Shown here: positions 1 to 6,183 of the stretch, in pieces | Layout: the number at the start of each line of letters is the position of its first letter | Numbering within the stretch: position 1 is the first letter of the stretch | From: an uncultured Selenomonadaceae bacterium | GTDB taxonomy: Bacteria; Bacillota; Negativicutes; Selenomonadales; Selenomonadaceae | Length of the DNA: 6,183 bases | Assembly (NCBI GenBank): GCA_958415865.1 | Contig: CATYZV010000118.1 | Coordinates: forward strand, 1 to 6,183 | Reading direction: 5' to 3' | Made by a program: the position numbers and the translations under genes | The notes under the pieces: generated by a model | What the model was told of the DNA's origin: nothing | Seen by the model: only the letters and a program-made list of their open reading frames with translations | The model's database searches: none

Positions 1-666
1 ACGCAGCGCCGCCACCAGAAAGTCATCGAAGAAGCACCCTCGCCCATCATGACACCTGAACTCAGGGAAAAAATGGGCAAAGCTGCCGTAGCTGCCGCCA
101 AAGCAGTTCACTACAGCGGCGCAGGCACGGTGGAATTCATCGTCGACAAAGACAAGAATTTCTACTTCATGGAAATGAACACGCGCATTCAGGTAGAACA
201 CCCCGTTACGGAAATGGTAACCGGCACTGACCTCATCAAAGCGCAGATAACCGTTGCCGCCAATGAACCGCTGCCGTGGTCGCAGGATGATATCCACATC
301 AACGGCTGGGCTATCGAATGCCGCGTCAATGCAGAAGACCCGCTGCACAACTTCATGCCGTGCCCCGGCAGAATAACACGCTACCAGCCGCCGCACGGCA
401 AGGGCATCCGCGTCGACAGTGCCATGTTCAAAGGCTACTTGATAACGCCGTTTTACGACTCTATGATAGCTAAGGTCATAGTCTGGGCACCGACACGCGC
501 TCAGGCAATCGACAAGATGGAACAGGCACTTTCAAAATTCAAAATCGAAGGCGTTAAGACGACCATCAGCCTGCAAAAGAAGATACTGATGACCGATGCC
601 TTTAAAAACGCTGAAATAGACACGAATTACTTGGAAGATCACTTGGAAGAAATTCTAAATCGTTAA
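1..666 (+). CDS. accC: Biotin carboxylase subunit (AccC type), 5'-truncated by window edge
   Basis: The frame is open from base 1, so the ATG at 49 is an internal methionine and not the start. The visible 221 residues match the C-terminal half of biotin carboxylase, the ATP-grasp subunit that carboxylates biotin on the carrier protein using ATP and bicarbonate. The window opens in the QRRHQK motif, equivalent to about residue 232 of the roughly 450-residue E. coli AccC. Visible catalytic landmarks are the ATP/metal-binding glutamates in GTVEF (E45 of the visible part) and MEMNTR (E58), the conserved arginine R62, and the VEHPVTEM motif (from about 65). The C-terminal domain (about 105-215) contains AIECRVNAEDP, PFYDSMIAKV and GVKTTISLQ, and ends normally at a TAA. 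No frameshift is seen. A DUF1445 gene follows about 20 nt later, so the two are probably co-transcribed. Whether it serves fatty-acid acetyl-CoA carboxylase or a carboxylase in another cluster cannot be decided without the upstream genes. Confidence 0.95.
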   Translation, partial: TQRRHQKVIEEAPSPIMTPELREKMGKAAVAAAKAVHYSGAGTVEFIVDKDKNFYFMEMNTRIQVEHPVTEMVTGTDLIKAQITVAANEPLPWSQDDIHINGWAIECRVNAEDPLHNFMPCPGRITRYQPPHGKGIRVDSAMFKGYLITPFYDSMIAKVIVWAPTRAQAIDKMEQALSKFKIEGVKTTISLQKKILMTDAFKNAEIDTNYLEDHLEEILNR

Positions 667-675
667 TTCGATAAT

Positions 676-681
676 GAGGTG
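676..681 (+). promoter_or_regulatory. Ribosome binding site that decides the start of the DUF1445 gene
   Basis: GAGGTG is a good Shine-Dalgarno match. It contains the GTG at 679 that would give the longest ORF, so that GTG is better read as part of the binding site than as the start codon. The two following ATGs, at 685 and 688, lie 5 and 8 nt after the GAGG core. Other genes in this window use about 9-10 nt, which favours 688. Confidence 0.7.
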
Positions 682-687
682 AATATG

Positions 688-1485
688 ATGGATAAATTAG
701 ATTTGATGAATGCAAAGCCTTCTGATGTGCGAAAACTGATCCGCGAAGGAAAGATAGACGGACAGACTAGCGGTATGTGCAACGGCTATGCTCAGGCAAA
801 TATGGCTATCCTGCCCAAAGACCTCGCCTTTGACTTCCTGCTGTTCACACAGCGCAACCGCAAGCCCTGCCCCGTGCTCGATGTAACAGAAGCAGGCTCT
901 CCCGTGCCGCGGCTCACTGCGCCCGATGCAGACCTTCGCTATGATGTGCCGCGCTACCGCATTTACCGTCGTGGCGAACTGACCGATGAAGTAACGGACA
1001 TAGCTAAATACTGGCGCGATGACCTCGTAGCGTTCCTGCTCGGATGCAGTTTCTCCTTTGAAGGCCCGATGCTTGAAGCAGGGCTTGAAGTCCGCCACAT
1101 CACCGATCATCACAATGTGCCGATGTACAAGACGAATATCGAATGTGTGCCCGCCGGCGTATTTCACGGGCCGCTGGTCGTATCCATGCGCCCGATGAAG
1201 CCTGCCGATGCCATACGCGCAGTGCAGATAACGACTCGTATGCCGTTTGTGCACGGCGCACCGGTGCACATCGGCGACCCTGAAGCCATCGGCATCAAAG
1301 ACATAGACAAACCGGACTTCGGCGAACGCTCCGAGATCAGGCTGGGAGAAATTCCCGTATTCTGGGCCTGCGGCGTAACGCCCCAAGCCGTGGCTATGGC
1401 TGTAAAGCCCGAATTTATGATAACCCATGCACCGGGCTGTATGTTTATAACCGATGTGCTCAACGCCCAGCTTTCTATCATGTAA
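688..1485 (+). CDS. DUF1445/UPF0317 family protein, putative hydro-lyase (D-glutamate cyclase-related)
   Basis: The 265-residue protein has the full length and motifs of the DUF1445/UPF0317 family (Bacillus YcsI type), often annotated as putative hydro-lyase. Recognisable conserved blocks include AGYAQAN-like GYAQANMAILP near the N-terminus, FLLFTQRNRKPCPVLDV, LGCSFSFEGPM in the middle, HNVPMYKTNIEC, GPLVVSMRP, VHIGDPEAIGI, VFWACGVTPQ and the C-terminal ITHAPGCMFITDV. No signal peptide or membrane segment is seen, so it is probably cytoplasmic. The mammalian relative carrying this domain is D-glutamate cyclase, which interconverts D-glutamate and 5-oxo-D-proline. That makes a glutamate/5-oxoproline substrate plausible here, but this is inference and the bacterial activity is not shown by sequence. 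It follows the biotin carboxylase gene closely and is the last gene before a strong terminator. Start alternatives are ATG 685 and, less likely, GTG 679. Confidence 0.88.
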   Translation: MDKLDLMNAKPSDVRKLIREGKIDGQTSGMCNGYAQANMAILPKDLAFDFLLFTQRNRKPCPVLDVTEAGSPVPRLTAPDADLRYDVPRYRIYRRGELTDEVTDIAKYWRDDLVAFLLGCSFSFEGPMLEAGLEVRHITDHHNVPMYKTNIECVPAGVFHGPLVVSMRPMKPADAIRAVQITTRMPFVHGAPVHIGDPEAIGIKDIDKPDFGERSEIRLGEIPVFWACGVTPQAVAMAVKPEFMITHAPGCMFITDVLNAQLSIM

Positions 1486-1491
1486 AACGAA

Positions 1492-1530
1492 AAGCACTTG
1501 CCGTCTACTGATTTCGGCAAGTACTTTTTT
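1492..1530 (+). terminator. Intrinsic terminator of the accC-DUF1445 operon
   Basis: Arms 1492-1503 and 1515-1526 form a 12-bp stem with one C-A mismatch and an 11-nt loop, ending in a run of six T (1525-1530). It starts 7 nt after the DUF1445 stop codon. The right arm lies just upstream of the toxin promoter, so this terminator also insulates the toxin from operon read-through. Confidence 0.88.
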
Positions 1531-1531
1531 A

Positions 1532-1547
1532 TGATATAATATTTTTA
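1532..1547 (+). promoter_or_regulatory. Extended -10 promoter of the small toxin gene
   Basis: TGATATAAT at 1532-1540 is a perfect TGnTATAAT extended -10 element, with TATAAT at 1535-1540. At 17-bp spacing the -35 position (1512-1517, TTTCGG) is poor and falls in the right arm of the upstream terminator, which fits a promoter that relies on the extended -10. The predicted transcript starts at about A1547, giving a leader of about 55 nt. Confidence 0.75.
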
Positions 1548-1576
1548 TGAGAGACGATGACCCTGATGGTCGGCCT

Positions 1577-1594
1577 TTTCCCGCGAGGGAGGTG
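1577..1594 (+). promoter_or_regulatory. Toxin ribosome binding site inside a GNRA-type hairpin
   Basis: The Shine-Dalgarno sequence GGGAGGTG (1587-1594) is nearly ideal and its GGAGG core ends 9 nt before the ATG at 1602. TTTCCC at 1577-1582 can pair with GGGAGG at 1587-1592 across a GCGA tetraloop (1583-1586): three G-C pairs, one A-U and two G-U. The ribosome binding site would then be hidden in the folded mRNA. This is read by eye, without an energy calculation. Confidence 0.6.
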
Positions 1595-1601
1595 AACGCA
1601 T

Positions 1602-1679
1602 ATGTCAACGTTTGAAACGCTTTCGTTAATGATTGCTTTCGGTATGTTGGTAGCGTTCATCATGAACGCTAAACGTTAA
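1602..1679 (+). CDS. Holin-like type I toxin peptide (TxpA/Hol_Tox-like), 25 aa
   Basis: This is a 25-codon ORF. The peptide opens with MSTFETLSLM, runs into a single hydrophobic segment (about residues 7-21, with AFGMLVAFIM) and ends with a short basic tail, NAKR. This matches the plan of the small Firmicute peptides annotated as putative holin-like toxin (Hol_Tox, related to B. subtilis TxpA): a short polar start with a Phe-Glu, a single transmembrane helix and a positive C-terminus. Peptides of this type insert in the cell membrane and damage or depolarise it when overproduced. Support comes from context: a dedicated extended -10 promoter, an excellent ribosome binding site 9 nt upstream, a terminator hairpin just downstream, and an opposing promoter for an overlapping antisense RNA. 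It is slightly shorter than many relatives. Toxicity is inferred from family and layout. Confidence 0.85.
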   Translation: MSTFETLSLMIAFGMLVAFIMNAKR

Positions 1680-1694
1680 TTTATCTAACATAGC

Positions 1695-1728
1695 AAAAAG
1701 GCCGCTGCTAAAACTGCATCGGCCTTTT
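1695..1728. terminator. Bidirectional terminator shared by toxin mRNA, antitoxin RNA and probably scrB
   Basis: AAAAGGCCG (1696-1704) and CGGCCTTTT (1720-1728) are perfect inverted arms. An inner TGC/GCA pairing (1706-1708 with 1716-1718) extends the stem. The A-run on the left becomes a U-run in leftward transcripts and the T-run on the right serves rightward ones, so it can stop both. Rightward it ends the short toxin mRNA about 50 nt after the stop codon. Leftward it ends the antisense RNA and is the first good terminator after scrB. Confidence 0.85.
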
Positions 1729-1751
1729 ACCATTATTTACTAATTTATTGG

Positions 1752-1792
1752 GAGAGGGCTGACGCTCCAACATCAGACGAGTCTCTCTTTTT
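1752..1792 (+). terminator. Second, weaker terminator-like hairpin for extended toxin mRNA
   Basis: GAGAG (1752-1756) pairs with CTCTC (1783-1787) and CTGA (1759-1762) pairs with TCAG (1773-1776). They are separated by an asymmetric internal loop and followed by five T (1788-1792). Rightward transcripts that pass the first terminator could end here, just before the opposing promoter. On the minus strand the same bases form the 5' stem-loop of the antisense RNA. The internal loop makes it less stable than the 1695-1728 hairpin. Confidence 0.5.
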
Positions 1793-1793
1793 C

Positions 1794-1829
1794 TATTGGT
1801 ATTATACCATATCTACATATTTTCTGCAA
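1794..1829 (-). promoter_or_regulatory. Extended -10 promoter of the antisense RNA, overlapping the scrB 3' end
   Basis: Read on the minus strand, TGGTATAAT (1809-1801) is a perfect TGnTATAAT element with TATAAT at 1806-1801. A half-matching -35, TTGCAG, sits 17 bp upstream at 1829-1824. The -35 and part of the spacer lie within the last codons and stop of scrB. The predicted start is A at 1794. It mirrors the toxin promoter in type, as expected for a toxin-antitoxin pair under housekeeping sigma factor. Confidence 0.72.
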
Positions 1830-3192
1830 AGACAAAACTGCCTAGAGCGTGTACAGTCAGACTGCTTTTAGCAGAGACGTTCTTTATAGATAACTGCGGA
1901 GCGGTATCTGCCTGTTCAGGGAAATAGCAGGCTGTAGCACACACTTTTCCATGCTGGCAGTAGATTTCCATGATGCTGGTGTCCAGCCAGATGCTAAGCT
2001 GAAGTTTTCCATTGGCAGGCTTTACGTTAAATCTCCGCTGTCCTTTCCCGCCTAGTGCCATATCGCTGCGGTCAATGCAGAATTTTTCCGTATTGGCATC
2101 GTAGGCAAGCCGCATGATATCGCTGCCAAACAGCAGCTCTGCCTGCCAATGTTTTTCATCGCCCAGCTTAATATCAAAATCCAGCATAGCCCGCCTAGGC
2201 AATGTAATATGTGCTAAATCTTCATCGCTGTACACAATCGAATTACCGCAGAGGGCGGCAAGTTCAGCAACAGGCTCTTGATACAGCACTCCGTCTTTGC
2301 AGTGCAGCTCACGCGGCATAGTCAAAGAATGAATCCAGCCTTCACTAGTCGTGGGATATTCACGCTCGCGTTCAGGCATACCTACCCAGCCGAACAGTAT
2401 GCGGCGGTTTTCATGCTGCAGCACCTGCGGTGCGTAGAAATCAAAGCCGCGGTCCAGTTCATGGAATTTCCCGTGCGCAAATTCCAGCGTATCAGGATTA
2501 AATCTGCCTGCAATATAGCCGGACTGGTAGAGATTGTTGTAATCGTCGCCCTGCGGTTCAAGCCCCTGCGGGCAGAACAGCAGCACGTCTGTGCCGTCTA
2601 CCGTAATTAAGTTAGGACACTCCCACATATATCCAAAGTCTCTGTACTCGGTGATGAGTTCGCCGCGCATCTGCCATTCACTGTCTATTTCTTCGTAGAT
2701 CAGGCAGCAGCCAGTGAGATCTATGCGCTGTGCACCCAGCACCATGAAAGAACGGCCGCTGTGTGTAAATAAATACGGGTCGCGGAAATGAGCCGTATAA
2801 CCCTGCGGCACGTTATCGATGATGATTTTTTCCTTAGTGAAGCTGCCATCAGGATTTTTTACAGCTAGAATCTGGCGGGGATAGCGGATATTCTGCTCAT
2901 CTTTCAAATTAGCAGTGTAAAATATCTCCATGCGCCCGTTTTTAATGCGTGCTGAACCGGAATAGCAGCCGTTTTTGTCAAAATAATCAACCGGGGACAA
3001 CGCAATGCGCGGCTTGCTGTAGTGAACGAAATCTTCTGTCTGCACGTATCCCCAATGCTTGTTGGAATGACAGCAGCCGTCCGGATTCCACTGATAAAAT
3101 ATCTGATATTTGCCGTCCTGCCAGCATAGCCCGTTGGGATCATTTACAAGACCGTATTTCATTTCCAGATGAAAAGCATTGTGCCAGCTCAA
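1813..3192 (-). CDS. scrB: Sucrose-6-phosphate hydrolase, GH32 family
   Basis: The 459-residue GH32 protein cleaves sucrose-6-phosphate, delivered by the PTS permease, to glucose-6-phosphate and fructose in the cytoplasm. No signal peptide is seen. The catalytic triad is visible: nucleophile D18 in NDPNG, transition-state stabiliser D138 in FRDPY, and acid/base E191 in ECPN. YSGSA (77-81) is also typical. Spacing matches compact GH32 enzymes such as Thermotoga invertase. The beta-propeller fills roughly residues 1-320 and a C-terminal beta-sandwich the rest. The start is a TTG at 3192: the in-frame codons before it are ATT, TGT and then a TGA stop, and AAGGTG (3205-3200) sits at normal distance. 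The nearby ATG at 3199 is in another frame. The gene lies 25 nt after scrR in the scrA-scrR-scrB operon. Free sucrose or fructan hydrolysis is possible for the family, but the operon points to sucrose-6-phosphate. Confidence 0.93.
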   Translation of the reverse strand: MSWHNAFHLEMKYGLVNDPNGLCWQDGKYQIFYQWNPDGCCHSNKHWGYVQTEDFVHYSKPRIALSPVDYFDKNGCYSGSARIKNGRMEIFYTANLKDEQNIRYPRQILAVKNPDGSFTKEKIIIDNVPQGYTAHFRDPYLFTHSGRSFMVLGAQRIDLTGCCLIYEEIDSEWQMRGELITEYRDFGYMWECPNLITVDGTDVLLFCPQGLEPQGDDYNNLYQSGYIAGRFNPDTLEFAHGKFHELDRGFDFYAPQVLQHENRRILFGWVGMPEREREYPTTSEGWIHSLTMPRELHCKDGVLYQEPVAELAALCGNSIVYSDEDLAHITLPRRAMLDFDIKLGDEKHWQAELLFGSDIMRLAYDANTEKFCIDRSDMALGGKGQRRFNVKPANGKLQLSIWLDTSIMEIYCQHGKVCATACYFPEQADTAPQLSIKNVSAKSSLTVHALGSFVFAENM

Positions 3193-3217
3193 AATACATC
3201 ACCTTTCTATTGCAAAT

Positions 3218-4219
3218 TCATTCGATTGCGCGAGTGCTCTCACGCGTTATAAGCATCATATGATCATCAAATTCCGACCGTATCTGCTTGCCTTTTAGCA
3301 TCGTCAGCAGCTTGTGTGCTGTCTTGGCACCGAGATACTTATAGTCAAAGGTAAGGCTTGTCAGCGAAGGATATGCGACACTGCCGAAAGGATAGCCGCC
3401 AAAGCCTGCCAGCGAAATATCCTGCGGCACTTTGATATTGTTTTCGTGCATATAACGCAAAAGGCCCAGAGCAATATTATCCGTAGCGCAGACGACAGCC
3501 GTAGGATGGTGCTTCATCACCTCAGCTCCCTGCTCATACGCTCTGTCAAAGCTGAAATCCGTCTCCACAAAAGCTGTGCTGCCGCAGGGATTATGCGCTT
3601 TAAAGCCGTCTTCAAAGCCTTGGCGGCGTTTTTGCCCTACGGCTATATCCTTTGAAGAAACTCCTAGATATACTGCTTTTTCATGCCCTAGCTTGGCGAT
3701 GTACTCGCCCATAAGACTGCCGGCTCCGTAATCATTGACTTTTACATAATGTACATCAGGATGGCTCTGTCCCGTGAAAATCAGCGGAATAGCTGTATCT
3801 AAGGCAAGTTTGAGGTGTTCGTCGGTAATGCCGACAGACTGCACGATGATGCCGTCCACTCCCTGCCCTATCAGCTGGCGGATATTGGATATCTCCTTTT
3901 TAGACTGTAAATCGCTGAGCAAAATCAATGATTGATAGCCGTTTTCCTCCAATACCGCATTAAAACCCGTGAGCAGCTTACCCGCTGAGTACGAATCAAA
4001 ACGCGGCATTACTATGCCGATAAGCCTGCTGTGCTTCGTCTTGAGACGCTTGGCAAAAAAATTTTCCCTATAGCCTGTCTGCTGAATGACTTTATCTATG
4101 ACAGCAGCCTTTTTCTCGCTGATATAACCATTGTTGAGATAGCGCGAAACAGTGCTTTTGGCAACGCCTGCCTTGTCCGCTATATCCTGTATAGTTATTT
4201 TCTGCTCTGCCTTTTCCAT
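3218..4219 (-). CDS. scrR: LacI-family sucrose operon repressor
   Basis: The 333-residue protein has the LacI/GalR plan. An N-terminal helix-turn-helix (about residues 8-55) contains IQDIADKAGVAKSTVSRYLNNGY, with K21 and S22 at the positions that read the operator in LacI. A hinge helix around NFFAKRLKTK (53-62) follows, and then a periplasmic-binding-protein-like effector domain from RLIGIVMPRF to the end, with VDGIIVQ, VCATDNIALGLL and GFGGYPFGSVAYPSLTS near the C-terminus. YLNNGY and the GFGGY block are typical of ScrR-type regulators of sucrose genes. It sits between scrA and scrB, 38 nt after scrA, with GAGGTGG about 7 nt before its ATG. As an operon member it would be autoregulated from the palindrome upstream of scrA. 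The effector (sucrose-6-phosphate, fructose or a derivative) is not visible from sequence. Confidence 0.9.
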   Translation of the reverse strand: MEKAEQKITIQDIADKAGVAKSTVSRYLNNGYISEKKAAVIDKVIQQTGYRENFFAKRLKTKHSRLIGIVMPRFDSYSAGKLLTGFNAVLEENGYQSLILLSDLQSKKEISNIRQLIGQGVDGIIVQSVGITDEHLKLALDTAIPLIFTGQSHPDVHYVKVNDYGAGSLMGEYIAKLGHEKAVYLGVSSKDIAVGQKRRQGFEDGFKAHNPCGSTAFVETDFSFDRAYEQGAEVMKHHPTAVVCATDNIALGLLRYMHENNIKVPQDISLAGFGGYPFGSVAYPSLTSLTFDYKYLGAKTAHKLLTMLKGKQIRSEFDDHMMLITRESTRAIE

Positions 4220-4257
4220 GATAAAGCCACCTCGTATTTTAGAATAAGACTATCATA

Positions 4258-6156
<1,899 letters not shown>

Positions 6157-6158
6157 TT

Positions 6159-6174
6159 ATGGAACCGTTTCCAT
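6159..6174 (-). promoter_or_regulatory. LacI-type operator upstream of scrA (probable ScrR site)
   Basis: A 16-bp palindrome with perfect 6-bp arms, ATGGAA and TTCCAT, flanks a centre containing CG, typical of LacI-family operators. It lies 41 nt upstream of the scrA start codon. Compared with the CcpA cre consensus (TGWAANCGNTNWCA) it departs at both symmetric W positions, where it has G and C, which favours a dedicated regulator such as ScrR over CcpA. Confidence 0.8.
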
Positions 6175-6180
6175 ATATTA
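6175..6180 (-). promoter_or_regulatory. Possible -10 of the scr operon promoter
   Basis: On the minus strand TAATAT (6180-6175) immediately precedes the operator and would put the transcription start inside the palindrome, a classic repressor position. The matching -35 would be outside the window, so this is tentative. AT-rich stretches at 6134-6149, downstream of the operator, are an alternative. Confidence 0.35.
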
Positions 6181-6183
6181 AGT

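Larger units (their letters stand above)
1695..1794 (-). ncRNA. Predicted antisense antitoxin RNA (RatA-like role), about 100 nt
   Basis: An extended -10 promoter on the minus strand would start transcription near A at 1794, and the bidirectional hairpin would end it near 1695. The RNA would be convergent with the toxin mRNA and fully complementary to its 3' part, over about 35 nt if the toxin mRNA stops at the first terminator and about 100 nt if it runs on to 1792. It would have two stem-loops: one near the 5' end (outer arms 1783-1787/1752-1756, inner arms 1773-1776/1759-1762) and the 3' terminator hairpin. Layout and size resemble the txpA/RatA system. No sequence similarity to RatA is claimed. 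Expression and exact ends are predictions. Confidence 0.65.

Noticed and set aside
679..681. GTG as the start of the DUF1445 gene.
   Set aside because: It is part of the Shine-Dalgarno sequence GAGGTG for the ATGs just downstream and has no ribosome binding site of its own.
697..1608. A 303-codon open frame on the minus strand opposite the DUF1445 gene and toxin leader.
   Set aside because: It is a shadow of the DUF1445 gene: it runs opposite it, its translation is rich in His, Arg, Cys and Tyr, matches no known family and crosses a terminator and the toxin promoter.
1547..1615. A 22-codon leaderless ORF beginning at the predicted toxin mRNA start and overlapping the toxin start in another frame.
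   Set aside because: The ATG would be the very first transcript base, with no ribosome binding site, and the product is polar with no recognisable family. It may be a coincidence of conserved RNA sequence; worth only a glance in ribosome profiling.
1486..1812. Insertion sequence or phage remnant as the source of the holin-like peptide.
   Set aside because: No transposase, target-site duplication, terminal inverted repeats, integrase or attachment-site repeats are seen; the hairpins are explained by terminators and RNA structure.
6159..6174. CcpA catabolite-responsive element (cre).
   Set aside because: The core resembles cre but both symmetric W positions are G/C, and a dedicated LacI-family regulator gene lies in the operon. 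Minor CcpA binding cannot be excluded.

Overview
The window looks like chromosomal DNA of a low-to-mid GC Firmicute with a fermentative lifestyle, most plausibly a Negativicute (Selenomonas/Mitsuokella-like). That placement is inference. It rests on strong Shine-Dalgarno sites, a UUG start, a Gram-positive-style scr operon with its own LacI-family repressor, a holin-like type I toxin, and a biotin carboxylase gene followed directly by a DUF1445 gene. No rRNA or other decisive marker is present.

Right-pointing block (1-1530). The 3' half of an accC-type biotin carboxylase gene, cut by the window edge, is followed after about 20 nt by a complete DUF1445/UPF0317 (putative hydro-lyase, D-glutamate-cyclase-related) gene and then a clear intrinsic terminator. 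The two genes look like the end of one operon. From known family context this may be a 5-oxoproline/glutamate-type metabolic cluster whose upstream part lies outside the window.

Intergenic block (1486-1812). This stretch is not empty. It carries an extended -10 promoter, a structured leader, a 25-codon ORF for a holin-like (TxpA/Hol_Tox-type) membrane peptide, and a hairpin flanked by A- and T-runs that can terminate transcription both ways. On the opposite strand, a second extended -10 promoter points back towards the toxin and would produce an antisense RNA of about 100 nt. Together these form a compact type I toxin-antitoxin module. The antitoxin promoter is embedded in the 3' end of scrB.

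Left-pointing block (1813-6183). A sucrose operon in the order scrA-scrR-scrB: a single-chain sucrose PTS permease with the domain order IIA-IIB-IIC, a LacI-family repressor, and a GH32 sucrose-6-phosphate hydrolase. A 16-bp LacI-type palindrome lies upstream of scrA. The proposed flow is that ScrA imports and phosphorylates sucrose, ScrB splits sucrose-6-phosphate into glucose-6-phosphate and fructose, and ScrR shuts the operon off from the palindrome.

The most notable point is the join between the last two blocks. No hairpin lies between the scrB stop and the antitoxin region, so scr transcripts should run through the antitoxin sequence and end at the toxin-antitoxin terminator. The toxin leader also carries a 10-nt copy of the terminator arm and a hairpin that covers its ribosome binding site. 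These suggest an RNA-controlled switch that might be coupled to sucrose operon expression.
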